From Robbsia betulipollinis (GTDB lineage: Bacteria > Pseudomonadota > Gammaproteobacteria > Burkholderiales > Burkholderiaceae), in assembly GCF_026624755.1 (NCBI RefSeq), contig NZ_JAPMXC010000001.1, positions 2,018,365 through 2,082,364 of the forward strand: a DNA stretch of 64,000 nucleotides, in the 5' to 3' direction. Position 1 is the first letter of the stretch; each line of letters begins with the position of its first letter. Made by a program: the position numbers and the translations under genes. Of the stretch, positions 9,183-17,870 are shown one piece after another. The notes under the pieces are model-generated. The model searched no databases and was not told the origin of the DNA. It saw only the letters and a list, made by a program, of their open reading frames with translations.

Positions 9183-10494
9183 CCCGCCGCGCGCCGGTGC
9201 GCCTGCTGCGTCTGCTGCGCCCGAGACGCGCGTGCCGACCGCGCGCCGGCGGCGCCGTCTCAGCGGCTGGCGGTCCGCGCGCCTGCGTTTCTGCGCCGCG
9301 AACGGGTTGACGCTGCTCGAAAGCGGCACTGCGTACTTCGATGCGCTGGTCCGCAACATCGACGAGGCCGCCACCACCGTGCGCCTCGAAACCTATATCT
9401 TCTGTCACGACGATGCGGGGCGCATGGTGTCCGATGCGCTGCTGCGTGCCGCCACGCGCGGCATCGACGTGCGCGTGATCACCGACGGCGTGGGCACCGC
9501 GCGCCTGGCGATGTTCGAGCCCTGGCCCGCGGCGGGCATCCAGCATCGCATCTTCAACCCGCATCTGATGGGCAGGGGCGGCATCGCGCGCGACCATCGC
9601 AAGCTCGCGGCGGTCGACCAGCGCGTCGCCTATGTCGGCGGCATGAACATCGTCGACGACATGATGAACGACGGCCACCGGATGGCCGAGCCGCGCTGGG
9701 ATTTCGCCGTGGAAATGCTCGGGCCGGTCGTACACGACGTGATCCGCGCATTCGATGCGCAATGGGAACGGCTCGACCCGGCGCGCAAGCCGGCCGATGC
9801 CCTGTCCCTGGCGAGCCGGCGGCGGCTGCGGCGCGAACGGGCGGATCTCGAGCGCGAGCTTGCGCTGCAGCCCGCGCCCCCGGGGGGGCGGGGGCTGGAC
9901 CAGGCCAGCCCGGACGGCGAGCCCCAGGTGGCGTTCGTCGCGCGCGACAACCGGCTCAACCGGCGCGCGATTGAACGCGCCTATCTGTACGCGATCGGCC
10001 GCGCGACCCGCCAGGTGGTGCTGGCGAACCCGTATTTCACGCCGGGCACGCGCCTGCGCCGCGCGCTCAACGATGCGGCGCGGCGCGGCGTCGACGTCCG
10101 GCTGCTGATCGGCCGCAAGGAATTCCGCCTGCTCGACTGGGCGGTGCCGTCGCTCTACGGCTCTTTTCTCAAGGCCGGCGTGAAAGTGGCCGAGTACGAC
10201 CATGCGATGCTGCACGGCAAGGTCGCGGTGGTCGACGACGAATGGGCGACGATCGGCTCCTCGAACCTCGACGCACTGAGTCTTTTCCTCAACCACGAGG
10301 CCAATGTGGTCGCCGTGCACGACCCGGTGATTCCGCAACTGCGCAGCTCGATCGAACGCGCATTCGGTACGGCGCGGCGCATCGACGAGGGCCGCTACAC
10401 GGCACGCGGCTGGCGCGAGCGCCTGCTCAACGCCAGCGCCTACGCGTTCTACCGCCTGGCCATGCGCGTGCTGACCGTTGGCCGCTACGACTGA
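9157..10494 (+). CDS. clsB: Cardiolipin synthase (ClsB-type, phospholipase D family)
   Basis: A 445-residue phospholipase D superfamily enzyme with two HKD motifs: H-R-K-LAAV-D followed by YVGG in the first half, and H-G-K-VAVV-D followed by TIGSSN in the second. These make the two half-sites of the active site. Lack of long N-terminal membrane helices suits the ClsB type, which makes cardiolipin from phosphatidylglycerol (and phosphatidylethanolamine in some species). The start at 9157 overlaps the end of nudB by 26 bp. Residues 1-35 are Ala/Arg/Pro-rich and the true start could be slightly downstream. Confidence 0.85.
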   Translation: MALTKAAGDPPRAGAPAASAAPETRVPTARRRRRLSGWRSARLRFCAANGLTLLESGTAYFDALVRNIDEAATTVRLETYIFCHDDAGRMVSDALLRAATRGIDVRVITDGVGTARLAMFEPWPAAGIQHRIFNPHLMGRGGIARDHRKLAAVDQRVAYVGGMNIVDDMMNDGHRMAEPRWDFAVEMLGPVVHDVIRAFDAQWERLDPARKPADALSLASRRRLRRERADLERELALQPAPPGGRGLDQASPDGEPQVAFVARDNRLNRRAIERAYLYAIGRATRQVVLANPYFTPGTRLRRALNDAARRGVDVRLLIGRKEFRLLDWAVPSLYGSFLKAGVKVAEYDHAMLHGKVAVVDDEWATIGSSNLDALSLFLNHEANVVAVHDPVIPQLRSSIERAFGTARRIDEGRYTARGWRERLLNASAYAFYRLAMRVLTVGRYD

Positions 10495-10515
10495 CGCCGG
10501 CGGCAGCGTCTCCTC

Positions 10516-10531
10516 TAGAAAGCGGTTTCTA
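10516..10531. promoter_or_regulatory. Perfect palindrome, candidate TetR operator
   Basis: TAGAAA-GCGG-TTTCTA is a perfect inverted repeat (6-bp arms, 4-bp spacer) 77 bp upstream of the TetR-family start. A second short palindrome, AAGTACTT, follows at about 10535-10542. Palindromes of this size just upstream of a TetR gene are typical autoregulatory operators; the link is by position only. Confidence 0.45.
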
Positions 10532-10607
10532 ATAAAGTACTTGTTATCCGAGACGGTCGTCGCCAATAATAGTACGGCCGTTCGTTTATTTTGGATTGGA
10601 CAAAAGT

Positions 10608-11201
10608 ATGCGAAAAGGCGAGCAGACAAGGATGGCGATTCTGGACGCGGCGCTCGAGCTGGCGAGCCGCGACGGTCTCGAAGGCCTGACGATCGGCCTG
10701 CTGGCCGAGCGGATGCAGATGAGCAAGAGCGGCGTGTTCGCGCACTTCGGTTCGCGCGAGGACCTGCAGATCGAGGTGGTGCGCGAATACCACCGGCGCT
10801 TCCGCCAGGACGTTTTCCTGCCGAGTCTGGCCTGCGCGCGCGGCTTGCCGCGCTTGCGGCAGATGGTGTTCGGCTGGATGGAGAAGCGCATCCAGCATGA
10901 GGTGTCCACCGGCTGCATCCTGATCAGCGGCGCGATCGAGTACGACGACCGCGCGGCCAGCCCGGTGCGCGAGCACCTGGTCGCCAGCGTCACGGCCTGG
11001 CGTACGGCGCTGGCCCGCGCGATCGAACAGGCGAAGGAGGAAGGGCATCTGCGGGCCGACACCCAGCCGCAGATGATGTTGTTCGAGGTGTACAGCCTGA
11101 CGCTGGGCGTGCACCACGATGCCCGATTGCTGCGGGACCCGCAGGCGGTGGCGCTGGGCCGCGCGGCACTCGAGAAATTGATCGTTTCATACCAGACGTA
11201 G
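10608..11201 (+). CDS. TetR/AcrR-family transcriptional regulator
   Basis: A 197-residue one-component regulator. The N-terminal HTH domain spans about residues 8-55 (RMAILDAALELASRDGLEGLTIGLLAERMQMSKSGVFAHFGSRE, read in parts), followed by an all-helical ligand domain with a TetR_C-type region. ATG 10608 is chosen over an in-frame TTG four codons earlier. It heads a run of four beta-oxidation genes 81 bp downstream, so it probably represses them and responds to an acyl-CoA, like FadR/PsrA-type TetR proteins; this is inference from context. Confidence 0.88.
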   Translation: MRKGEQTRMAILDAALELASRDGLEGLTIGLLAERMQMSKSGVFAHFGSREDLQIEVVREYHRRFRQDVFLPSLACARGLPRLRQMVFGWMEKRIQHEVSTGCILISGAIEYDDRAASPVREHLVASVTAWRTALARAIEQAKEEGHLRADTQPQMMLFEVYSLTLGVHHDARLLRDPQAVALGRAALEKLIVSYQT

Positions 11202-11282
11202 ACGCGCCGCGTCGCGCACCGCCGGACGTCCCGCGAGACGTCCCGGTCGCACCGCGCGGCCTGTCACCGGGAGGAGAGACTG

Positions 11283-13103
11283 ATGGCACAGTACCGCGCG
11301 CCGTTGCGTGACATTCAATTCGTTCTGCACGAACTGCTGCAGGTGGAGACGCACCTGCGCGAACTTCCGCCGCACACGGAGGTCGATGCGGACACGATCA
11401 ACCAGGTACTCGAGGAGGCCGGCCGCTTCTGTCAGGAGGTGGTGTTCCCGCTCAACGCGAGCGGCGACCGCGAAGGCTGCACCTATGCCGACGGCGCGGT
11501 GCGCACGCCGGCCGGCTTCAAGGGCGCGTACCGGCACTTCGTCGAAGCCGGCTGGCCGTCGCTGGCCTGCGACCGGGAATACGGCGGCCAGGGCCTGCCG
11601 GTGCTCGTCAACAACGCGCTGTACGAAATGCTGAACGCGGCGAATCAGGCCTGGACGATGTACCCCGGTCTCTCGCACGGCGCCTACGAATGCCTGGCCG
11701 CCCACGGCCGGGACCGGGAAAAACGGCTCTACCTGCCGAAACTCGTCTCGGGCGAGTGGAGCGGCACGATGTGCCTGACCGAGGCGCACTGCGGCACCGA
11801 TCTCGGCCTGCTGCGCACGAAGGCCATGCCGGAAGCCGGCGCGGAAGCCGGCGCGGGCACTGGCACCGACGAAGCAGGCGCCTACCGCCTCACCGGCACG
11901 AAGATCTTCATCTCCAGCGGCGAGCACGATCTGGCGGAGAACATCGTGCACCTGGTGCTCGCCCGCCTGCCCGATGCCCCCGCCGGCACCAAGGGCATCT
12001 CGCTGTTCATCGTGCCGAAATTCGTCCCGACCGCGGACGGTGGCGTGGGCGAGCGCAACGCGGTGCGCTGCGGTGCGATCGAGCACAAGATGGGCATCCA
12101 CGGCAACGCGACCTGCGTGATCAATCTCGACGGCGCGCGCGGCTGGCTGGTGGGGGAACCGCATCGTGGCCTGAACGCGATGTTCGTGATGATGAACACC
12201 GCGCGCCTCGGCGTCGGCATGCAGGGTCTGGGACTGAGCGAAGTCGCCTATCAGAACGCCCTCGCGTACGCGAAGGAGCGCATCCAGATGCGCTCGCTCT
12301 CGGGCGTCAAGGCACCCGACAAACCGGCCGATCCGATCATCGTGCATCCCGACGTGCGGCGCATTCTGCTCACGCAAAAGGCGTATATCGAAGGTGCCCG
12401 CGCGTTCACGAGCTGGCTCGCGCTGCAGATCGACCGGATGACCGCGCACCCCGACGCGCAGGAACGGCGCGAGGCGGCGGACATGGTCGCGCTGTTGACG
12501 CCGGTCGCCAAGGCCTTCCTCACCGACAACGCGTTCGAGAGCACCAGCCACGCGATGCAGGTGTTCGGCGGGTACGGCTATATCCGTGAGACCGGCGTCG
12601 AACAGTACGTGCGCGACGCGCGGATCAACATGATTTACGAAGGCACCAACGCGGTCCAGGCGCTGGATCTGCTCGGGCGCAAGGTGCTGGGCGACATGGG
12701 CGCGAAGCTCAAGACCTTCGGCAAGCTGATCGAGGCTTTCGTCGACGAGGAAGGGATCAAGCCGGACATGCAGGAATTCGTCAATCCGCTCGCCGACCTG
12801 GGCACGAAGGTGCAGAAGCTGACGATGGAAATCGGCATGAAGGCGATGGCGAACCCCGACGAAGTCGGTGCCGCCGCGGTGCCCTATCTGCGCGTGGTCG
12901 GCCATCTGGTGTTCGCCTATTTCTGGGCGCGCATGGCGCGCATCGCGCTCGATCAGGCGCCGGGCGGAGATCCGTTCTATCGCGCCAAGCTCGCCACCGC
13001 GCGTTTCTATTTCGCCAGGCTGCTGCCGGAGACGGCCGCGCAGATCCGCATGGCCCGCGCGGGCGCGAGCACGCTGATGGACCCGGACGAAACGCTATTC
13101 TGA
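11283..13103 (+). CDS. Acyl-CoA dehydrogenase
   Basis: A 606-residue FAD enzyme of the long acyl-CoA dehydrogenase type. It catalyses the first oxidation of beta-oxidation. Landmarks: LTEAHCGTDLGLLRTKA (FAD/substrate region), KIFISSGEHDL, QVFGGYGYIRETGVEQYVRDARI and MIYEGTNAVQALDLLGRKVL, whose Glu is in the usual catalytic-base position. A C-terminal acyl-CoA dehydrogenase extension (about residues 470-606) distinguishes it from short-chain enzymes. GGGAGGAGAGACTG precedes the ATG. First enzyme gene after the TetR regulator and 17 bp before the next gene. Confidence 0.93.
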   Translation: MAQYRAPLRDIQFVLHELLQVETHLRELPPHTEVDADTINQVLEEAGRFCQEVVFPLNASGDREGCTYADGAVRTPAGFKGAYRHFVEAGWPSLACDREYGGQGLPVLVNNALYEMLNAANQAWTMYPGLSHGAYECLAAHGRDREKRLYLPKLVSGEWSGTMCLTEAHCGTDLGLLRTKAMPEAGAEAGAGTGTDEAGAYRLTGTKIFISSGEHDLAENIVHLVLARLPDAPAGTKGISLFIVPKFVPTADGGVGERNAVRCGAIEHKMGIHGNATCVINLDGARGWLVGEPHRGLNAMFVMMNTARLGVGMQGLGLSEVAYQNALAYAKERIQMRSLSGVKAPDKPADPIIVHPDVRRILLTQKAYIEGARAFTSWLALQIDRMTAHPDAQERREAADMVALLTPVAKAFLTDNAFESTSHAMQVFGGYGYIRETGVEQYVRDARINMIYEGTNAVQALDLLGRKVLGDMGAKLKTFGKLIEAFVDEEGIKPDMQEFVNPLADLGTKVQKLTMEIGMKAMANPDEVGAAAVPYLRVVGHLVFAYFWARMARIALDQAPGGDPFYRAKLATARFYFARLLPETAAQIRMARAGASTLMDPDETLF

Positions 13104-13120
13104 AAAACGGGAGGACGGAG

Positions 13121-15628
13121 GTGACGAACGTGAAGAACGACGCATACGATAAAAACAACACGGACGACCCGCGCCGCATGATCCGCAAGGTCGCGGTGCT
13201 GGGCGCCGGCGTGATGGGCGCGCAGATTGCCGCGCATCTGGTCAACGCCCGGGTGCCCGTCCTGCTGTTCGACCTCGCGGCCTCCGAGGGGCCGCGCAAC
13301 GGGATCGCGCTCGCCGCCATCGAGCGGCTGAAGAAATTGAAACCCGCGCCGTTCGGTACGAACGACGATGCGAAATACCTCGTCGCGGCGAATTACGACG
13401 ACGACCTCGACCGGCTCGCCGGTTGCGACCTGGTGATCGAGGCGATCGCCGAGCGGCTCGACTGGAAGCATGGGCTGTATGAAAAGGTCGCGCCGTTCCT
13501 GAGCGACACGGCGATCTTCGCGTCGAACACGTCCGGGCTGTCGATCACGGCGCTGGCCGACGGGTTCGCGTCCGCATTGAAGGGGCGTTTCTGCGGCGTG
13601 CACTTCTTCAATCCGCCGCGCTACATGCATCTGGTCGAGCTGATTCCCACGGCCGACACGCGCGCGGACATCGTCGACGCGCTCGAGACCTTTCTGACCC
13701 GCGCCCTCGGCAAGGGCGTGGTGCGCGCGAAGGACACCCCGAACTTCATCGCGAATCGCGTCGGCGTGTTCTCGATCCTCGCGACGATCACCCGCGCCGC
13801 GCAATACGGGCTGGGCTTCGATGTCGTCGACGATCTGACCGGCAGCCGTCTGGGCCGTGCGAAATCGGCGACCTTTCGCACCGCCGACGTGGTCGGGCTC
13901 GATACGCTCGCGCATGTCGTCAAGACGATGCAGGACGGCCTGCCGGACGATCCGTTCGCCGCCGCGTACGCGACGCCCGCGCTCCTGCGCGCGTTGGTCG
14001 ACAACGGCGCGCTCGGGCAGAAAAGCGGCGCGGGCTTCTACAGGAAGATCGGCCGTGACATCCATGTGCTGGACACCGCCGCGGGCGGGGCCGGCGCGCC
14101 GGGAGCCTACCGCGCGGCATCCGGCAAGGCCGACGAACTGGTCGTGCGGATACTGAAACGGCCGCTGCCCGAGCGTCTGCGGCTGCTGCGCGAATCCACG
14201 CATCCGCAGGCGCGGTTCCTGTGGGCCATTTTCCGCGACGTCTTCCATTACGTCGCCGTGCATCTGGAGGCGATCGCGGACGGCGCGAGCGATGTCGATC
14301 TTGCGCTGCGCTGGGGTTTCGGCTGGGAGCAGGGGCCCTTCGAGATCTGGCAGGCGGCGGGCTGGACGCAACTGGCCGGCTGGATCGCCGAGGATATCGC
14401 CGCCGGGCATGCGCTTTCCGCCGTGCCGCTGCCGCGCTGGGTGACCGAGGGTCCGGTGGCCGAACGTGGCGGGGTGCACGACGCAAGCGGTTCCTATTCG
14501 CCGGCGCGCGGCGAGTTCGTCGCGCGCAGCACCTTGCCGGTGTATGCGCGACAGGTGTTCCGCGCGCCGTTGTTCGGTGCAGCACCGGCAGAGGACGCCG
14601 CATCGGACCCCGCCCGGTACGGCCGAACCGTGTTCGAGAACGCGGGCGCGCGCATCTGGACCGACGACGCGGACGGCGGCGACGTACTGGTGATCTCGTT
14701 CCGCAGCAAGATGAATACGATCGGCCCTGAAGTGCTCGAGGCCTTGCGCAAGGGCGTGGAACTCGCCGAGGCGGGCTTCGACGGGTTGCTCGTCTGGCAG
14801 ACCACGTCGCTGAAAGCCGGCGTGCCGGGCGGTCCGTTCTCGGCGGGCGCCAATCTCGAAGCGGCGATGCCGCTGTTCATGACGAAAGGCGCGGCGGGTG
14901 TCGAACCCTTCGTTGCCGACTTCCAGCAGACGATGCTGCGCATCAAATACGCGCAGGTGCCGGTGGTCGCGGCGATCTCCGGCATCGCCCTGGGCGGCGG
15001 TTGCGAACTGGCGCTGCATGTGGCGCGTCGCGTCGCGCATTTTGAAAGCTATCTCGGCCTGGTGGAGATCGGCGTCGGCCTGGTACCTGCCGGCGGGGGG
15101 CTCAAGGAAGCGGCGATTGCCGCCGCCGAGACCGCCGCGCGCTATGACGGCAAGCGTTTGCTCGATTTCCTGACGCCGCGTTTCACGGCCGCCGCCACCG
15201 CGAAGGTCTCGACCTCCGCGCACGAGGCGCGGCAGATGGGGTATCTGCAGCCGTCCGACCGCGTGGTCTTCAACGTGTACGAATTGCTGGACGCGGGGCG
15301 GCGGGAAGTGCGGGCACTGGCGGCGGGTGACTACCGGCCGCCGTTGCCGGCGGTGCGGATTCCCGTGGCGGGGCGCTCCGCCATCGCGACGATCCGCTCG
15401 CAGCTGGTCAACATGCGCGATGGCCGTTTCATTTCGGAGCACGACTATCGGGTGGCATCACGCATCGCCGAAGTGATCTGCGGCGGTGACGTCGAGCCGG
15501 GCACGCTGGTCGACGAGCACTGGCTGCTGGCGCTGGAGCGCCGTGCCTTCGTCGAACTGCTGGGCACCGCGAAGACGCAGGAACGGATCATGAGCCTGCT
15601 GCAGGGCGGCAAACCGGCGCGCAACTGA
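13121..15628 (+). CDS. 3-Hydroxyacyl-CoA dehydrogenase / enoyl-CoA hydratase fusion (FadN-type)
   Basis: An 835-residue two-domain beta-oxidation enzyme. The N-terminal NAD-binding domain begins at about residue 20 (KVAVLGAGVMGAQIAAHL) with catalytic His in the GVHFFNPPRYMHLVELIP region. The C-terminal half is a crotonase domain (GPFSAGANLEAAMPLF, GIALGGGCELALHVARR, GLVEIGVGLVPAGGGLKE). This order, dehydrogenase first, is that of FadN rather than FadB. A GTG start at 13121 has GGGAGGACGGAG just upstream; an ATG at 13178 (MIRKVAVLGAG) is the alternative. It is followed 95 bp later by the thiolase. Confidence 0.93.
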   Translation: MTNVKNDAYDKNNTDDPRRMIRKVAVLGAGVMGAQIAAHLVNARVPVLLFDLAASEGPRNGIALAAIERLKKLKPAPFGTNDDAKYLVAANYDDDLDRLAGCDLVIEAIAERLDWKHGLYEKVAPFLSDTAIFASNTSGLSITALADGFASALKGRFCGVHFFNPPRYMHLVELIPTADTRADIVDALETFLTRALGKGVVRAKDTPNFIANRVGVFSILATITRAAQYGLGFDVVDDLTGSRLGRAKSATFRTADVVGLDTLAHVVKTMQDGLPDDPFAAAYATPALLRALVDNGALGQKSGAGFYRKIGRDIHVLDTAAGGAGAPGAYRAASGKADELVVRILKRPLPERLRLLRESTHPQARFLWAIFRDVFHYVAVHLEAIADGASDVDLALRWGFGWEQGPFEIWQAAGWTQLAGWIAEDIAAGHALSAVPLPRWVTEGPVAERGGVHDASGSYSPARGEFVARSTLPVYARQVFRAPLFGAAPAEDAASDPARYGRTVFENAGARIWTDDADGGDVLVISFRSKMNTIGPEVLEALRKGVELAEAGFDGLLVWQTTSLKAGVPGGPFSAGANLEAAMPLFMTKGAAGVEPFVADFQQTMLRIKYAQVPVVAAISGIALGGGCELALHVARRVAHFESYLGLVEIGVGLVPAGGGLKEAAIAAAETAARYDGKRLLDFLTPRFTAAATAKVSTSAHEARQMGYLQPSDRVVFNVYELLDAGRREVRALAAGDYRPPLPAVRIPVAGRSAIATIRSQLVNMRDGRFISEHDYRVASRIAEVICGGDVEPGTLVDEHWLLALERRAFVELLGTAKTQERIMSLLQGGKPARN

Positions 15629-15723
15629 GCGGCCCGCCCGGGTGGCTCTCGACCGAGCGTATCAACTGAGCGAAGCAATGGCGCGCCGCCACGGCGCGCG
15701 CCTCGCGACGGAAGGGGAAGAAG

Positions 15724-16926
15724 ATGAGCAAGCAAGTCCAGGATGCCTACATCGTCGCCGCGACGCGCACGCCGGTGGGCAAGGCGCCGCGCGGGTCGCT
15801 GCGGCATGTGCGTCCCGACGAGATGCTGGCGCACGTGTTGCGCGCGGCGTTGCAGGCGGTGCCGTCGCTCGATCCGGCGGCGATCGAGGATGCGATTATC
15901 GGCTGCGCGATGCCCGAGGCGGAGCAGGGGCTGAATATCGCGCGTATCGGCGTGCTGCTCGCGGGCCTGCCGCAATCGGTCGGAGGGGTCACGGTCAACC
16001 GCTTCTGCGCGTCGGGATTGAGCGCGCTGGCGATGGCCGCGGACCGGATTCGCGTCGGCGAGGCGGACGTGATGTTCGCCGGCGGCGTCGAGTCGATGAG
16101 CATGGTGCCGATGACCGGCAACACGCCGTCGGTGTCGCCGCATGTCTACGATCGCGACGAGAACGTCGCGATCGCCTATGGCATGGGGCTGACGGCCGAG
16201 CGCGTGGCCGAGCGCTGGAAGGTCAGCCGCGAGGACCAGGACGCGTTCGCGGTCGAGTCGCACCGCCGCGCGCTTGCCGCGCAGCAGGCGGGCGAATTCG
16301 ACGCGGAAATCGCGCCGTTGACCGTGACCGAGCATGACGCCGATCTCGCCACCGCGCAGGTGCGCGTCGTCACCCGCGAACTCGGGCGCGACGAGGGACC
16401 GCGTGCGGAGTCGTCCGCCGACGCGCTCGCCCGCCTCAAACCGGTGTTCGCGAACCAGGGCTCGGTGACGGCGGGCAACAGTTCGCAGATGTCCGACGGC
16501 GCGGGCGCGCTGCTGGTCGTGTCGGAACGGGCGCTGAAGCAGTTCGGTCTCACGCCGCTCGCGCGCTTCGCCGGTTTCGCGGTGCGGGGGGTGCCGCCGG
16601 AGGTCATGGGCATCGGACCGAAAGAGGCGATTCCCGCGGTGCTGCGCACCACCGGCCTGACGCAGGAGGCGCTCGACTGGATCGAGTTGAACGAAGCGTT
16701 CGCCGCGCAGTCGCTGGCGGTGATCCGCGATCTCGGACTGGATGCCGCGAAGGTCAACCCGCTGGGCGGCGCGATCGCGCTGGGACACCCGCTCGGGGCG
16801 ACCGGCGCGATCCGCGCGGCGACACTCGTGCATGCGCTGCAACGACGCAGGCTCAAGTACGGCATGGTGACCATGTGCGTCGGTACCGGCATGGGCGCGG
16901 CCGGCATCCTGGAAAACATGTCGTGA
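15724..16926 (+). CDS. Acetyl-CoA acyltransferase (3-ketoacyl-CoA thiolase)
   Basis: A 400-residue degradative thiolase that cleaves 3-ketoacyl-CoA in the last step of beta-oxidation. Catalytic residues are all present: nucleophilic Cys95 in NRFCASGLSA, His355 in GHPLGATG and Cys385 in CVGTGMGAA. A purine-rich GAAGGGGAAGAAG leader sits immediately before the ATG. The stop overlaps the GTG start of the following hydratase (GTGA). Confidence 0.94.
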   Translation: MSKQVQDAYIVAATRTPVGKAPRGSLRHVRPDEMLAHVLRAALQAVPSLDPAAIEDAIIGCAMPEAEQGLNIARIGVLLAGLPQSVGGVTVNRFCASGLSALAMAADRIRVGEADVMFAGGVESMSMVPMTGNTPSVSPHVYDRDENVAIAYGMGLTAERVAERWKVSREDQDAFAVESHRRALAAQQAGEFDAEIAPLTVTEHDADLATAQVRVVTRELGRDEGPRAESSADALARLKPVFANQGSVTAGNSSQMSDGAGALLVVSERALKQFGLTPLARFAGFAVRGVPPEVMGIGPKEAIPAVLRTTGLTQEALDWIELNEAFAAQSLAVIRDLGLDAAKVNPLGGAIALGHPLGATGAIRAATLVHALQRRRLKYGMVTMCVGTGMGAAGILENMS

Positions 16927-17870
16927 CGGTTCCCGGGAAGGCTCTCGGTAAAGCTCCCGGTAAGGCTCCCGGTAAGGCTCCCGGTAAGGCTCCCGGTAAG
17001 GCTCCCGGTAGGATTTCCGGTGCGGCGCCTTTGCCGGACGCTGCCCCCGACATGGCGTCGGCGCTCGCCCTGGACGTTGCCGGGAACGTCGCCCCGGACG
17101 TCACCCTCATGCACCAGGGCGCCGTCGCGGTGTTGCGCTGGAACCGGCCCGGGAAACGCAATGCGATCACCGCGGCGATGTATGCGCGGATGGCCGATCT
17201 GCTGGCGGCGGCGGACGCCGACCCGCGCGTGAAAGCGATCGTGCTCGGGGGTACGGGGCCGGCCTTCAGCGCGGGCAACGACATCGACGATTTCATCCGC
17301 CATCCGCCGATGGGTCCGGACGCGCCCGTGACGCGCTTCCTGCATGTGCTGGCGGCACTCGTCACGCCCCTGGTGGCGGCCGTACGCGGGCCGGCGATCG
17401 GCGTCGGCACCACGATGCTGCTGCATTGCGATCTGGTCTACGCGGGCAGCGACGCGCGGTTTGGCCTGCCGTTCGCGCAGCTTGGACTGTGCCCGGAAGC
17501 CGCGTCGAGCCTGCTGCTGCCGCGTCTGAGCGGCCATCAGCGCGCCGCGGAGAAACTGCTGCTGGGCGACCCGTTCGACGCCGAGGAGGCGCGAGCGATG
17601 GGGTTCGTCAATCGCATCGTCGCGCCGGAAGCGGTCGAGGACGAGGCGCTGCGGCAGGCACAGCGGCTCGTGGCCCTGCCGGTGGCCGCGCTGCGCGCGA
17701 CCAAGGCGCTGCTGAAGGCGGATCCGATGCAAACGGTCGCCGCCCGCATCGATGCCGAGATCGCGCAATTCGCGGCCTTGCTGGGCGGCCCGGCGGCGCA
17801 GGAGGCGCTGCGGGCGTTCGTGGAGAAGCGCCGGCCGGATTTCGCGGCGCTCGACGGCCCGAAGCGCTAA
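16923..17870 (+). CDS. Enoyl-CoA hydratase with N-terminal APGK tandem repeat
   Basis: A crotonase-fold enoyl-CoA hydratase, 315 residues if translation begins at GTG 16923, which overlaps the thiolase stop (GTGA). Core motifs: GPAFSAGNDIDDF (oxyanion hole), AAVRGPAIGVGTTMLLHCDLVYA, and FGLPFAQLGLCPEAASSLLLPRL, where the catalytic Glu lies. Residues 3-30 would be seven four-residue units of the type APGK, encoded by a 12-bp tandem repeat. ATG 17052 (MASALALDV) is an alternative start that would leave the repeat untranslated and give a more typical length of 272. It ends tail-to-tail with fdhD, overlapping by 4 bp. Confidence 0.88.
   Translation: MTVPGKALGKAPGKAPGKAPGKAPGKAPGRISGAAPLPDAAPDMASALALDVAGNVAPDVTLMHQGAVAVLRWNRPGKRNAITAAMYARMADLLAAADADPRVKAIVLGGTGPAFSAGNDIDDFIRHPPMGPDAPVTRFLHVLAALVTPLVAAVRGPAIGVGTTMLLHCDLVYAGSDARFGLPFAQLGLCPEAASSLLLPRLSGHQRAAEKLLLGDPFDAEEARAMGFVNRIVAPEAVEDEALRQAQRLVALPVAALRATKALLKADPMQTVAARIDAEIAQFAALLGGPAAQEALRAFVEKRRPDFAALDGPKR
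16929..17012 (+). repeat. 12-bp tandem repeat, seven units
   Basis: Units of GCTCCCGGTAAG: four perfect copies (16953-17000), flanked by variants at 16929, 16941 and 17001. The period is a multiple of three and the repeat keeps the hydratase frame open as APGK units. Confidence 0.95.

Noticed and set aside
16929-17012. Possible CRISPR-like array from the regular 12-bp repeats
   Set aside because: Units are directly adjacent without spacers, far too short, and keep a reading frame; no cas genes are nearby. The same applies to 22159-22218.
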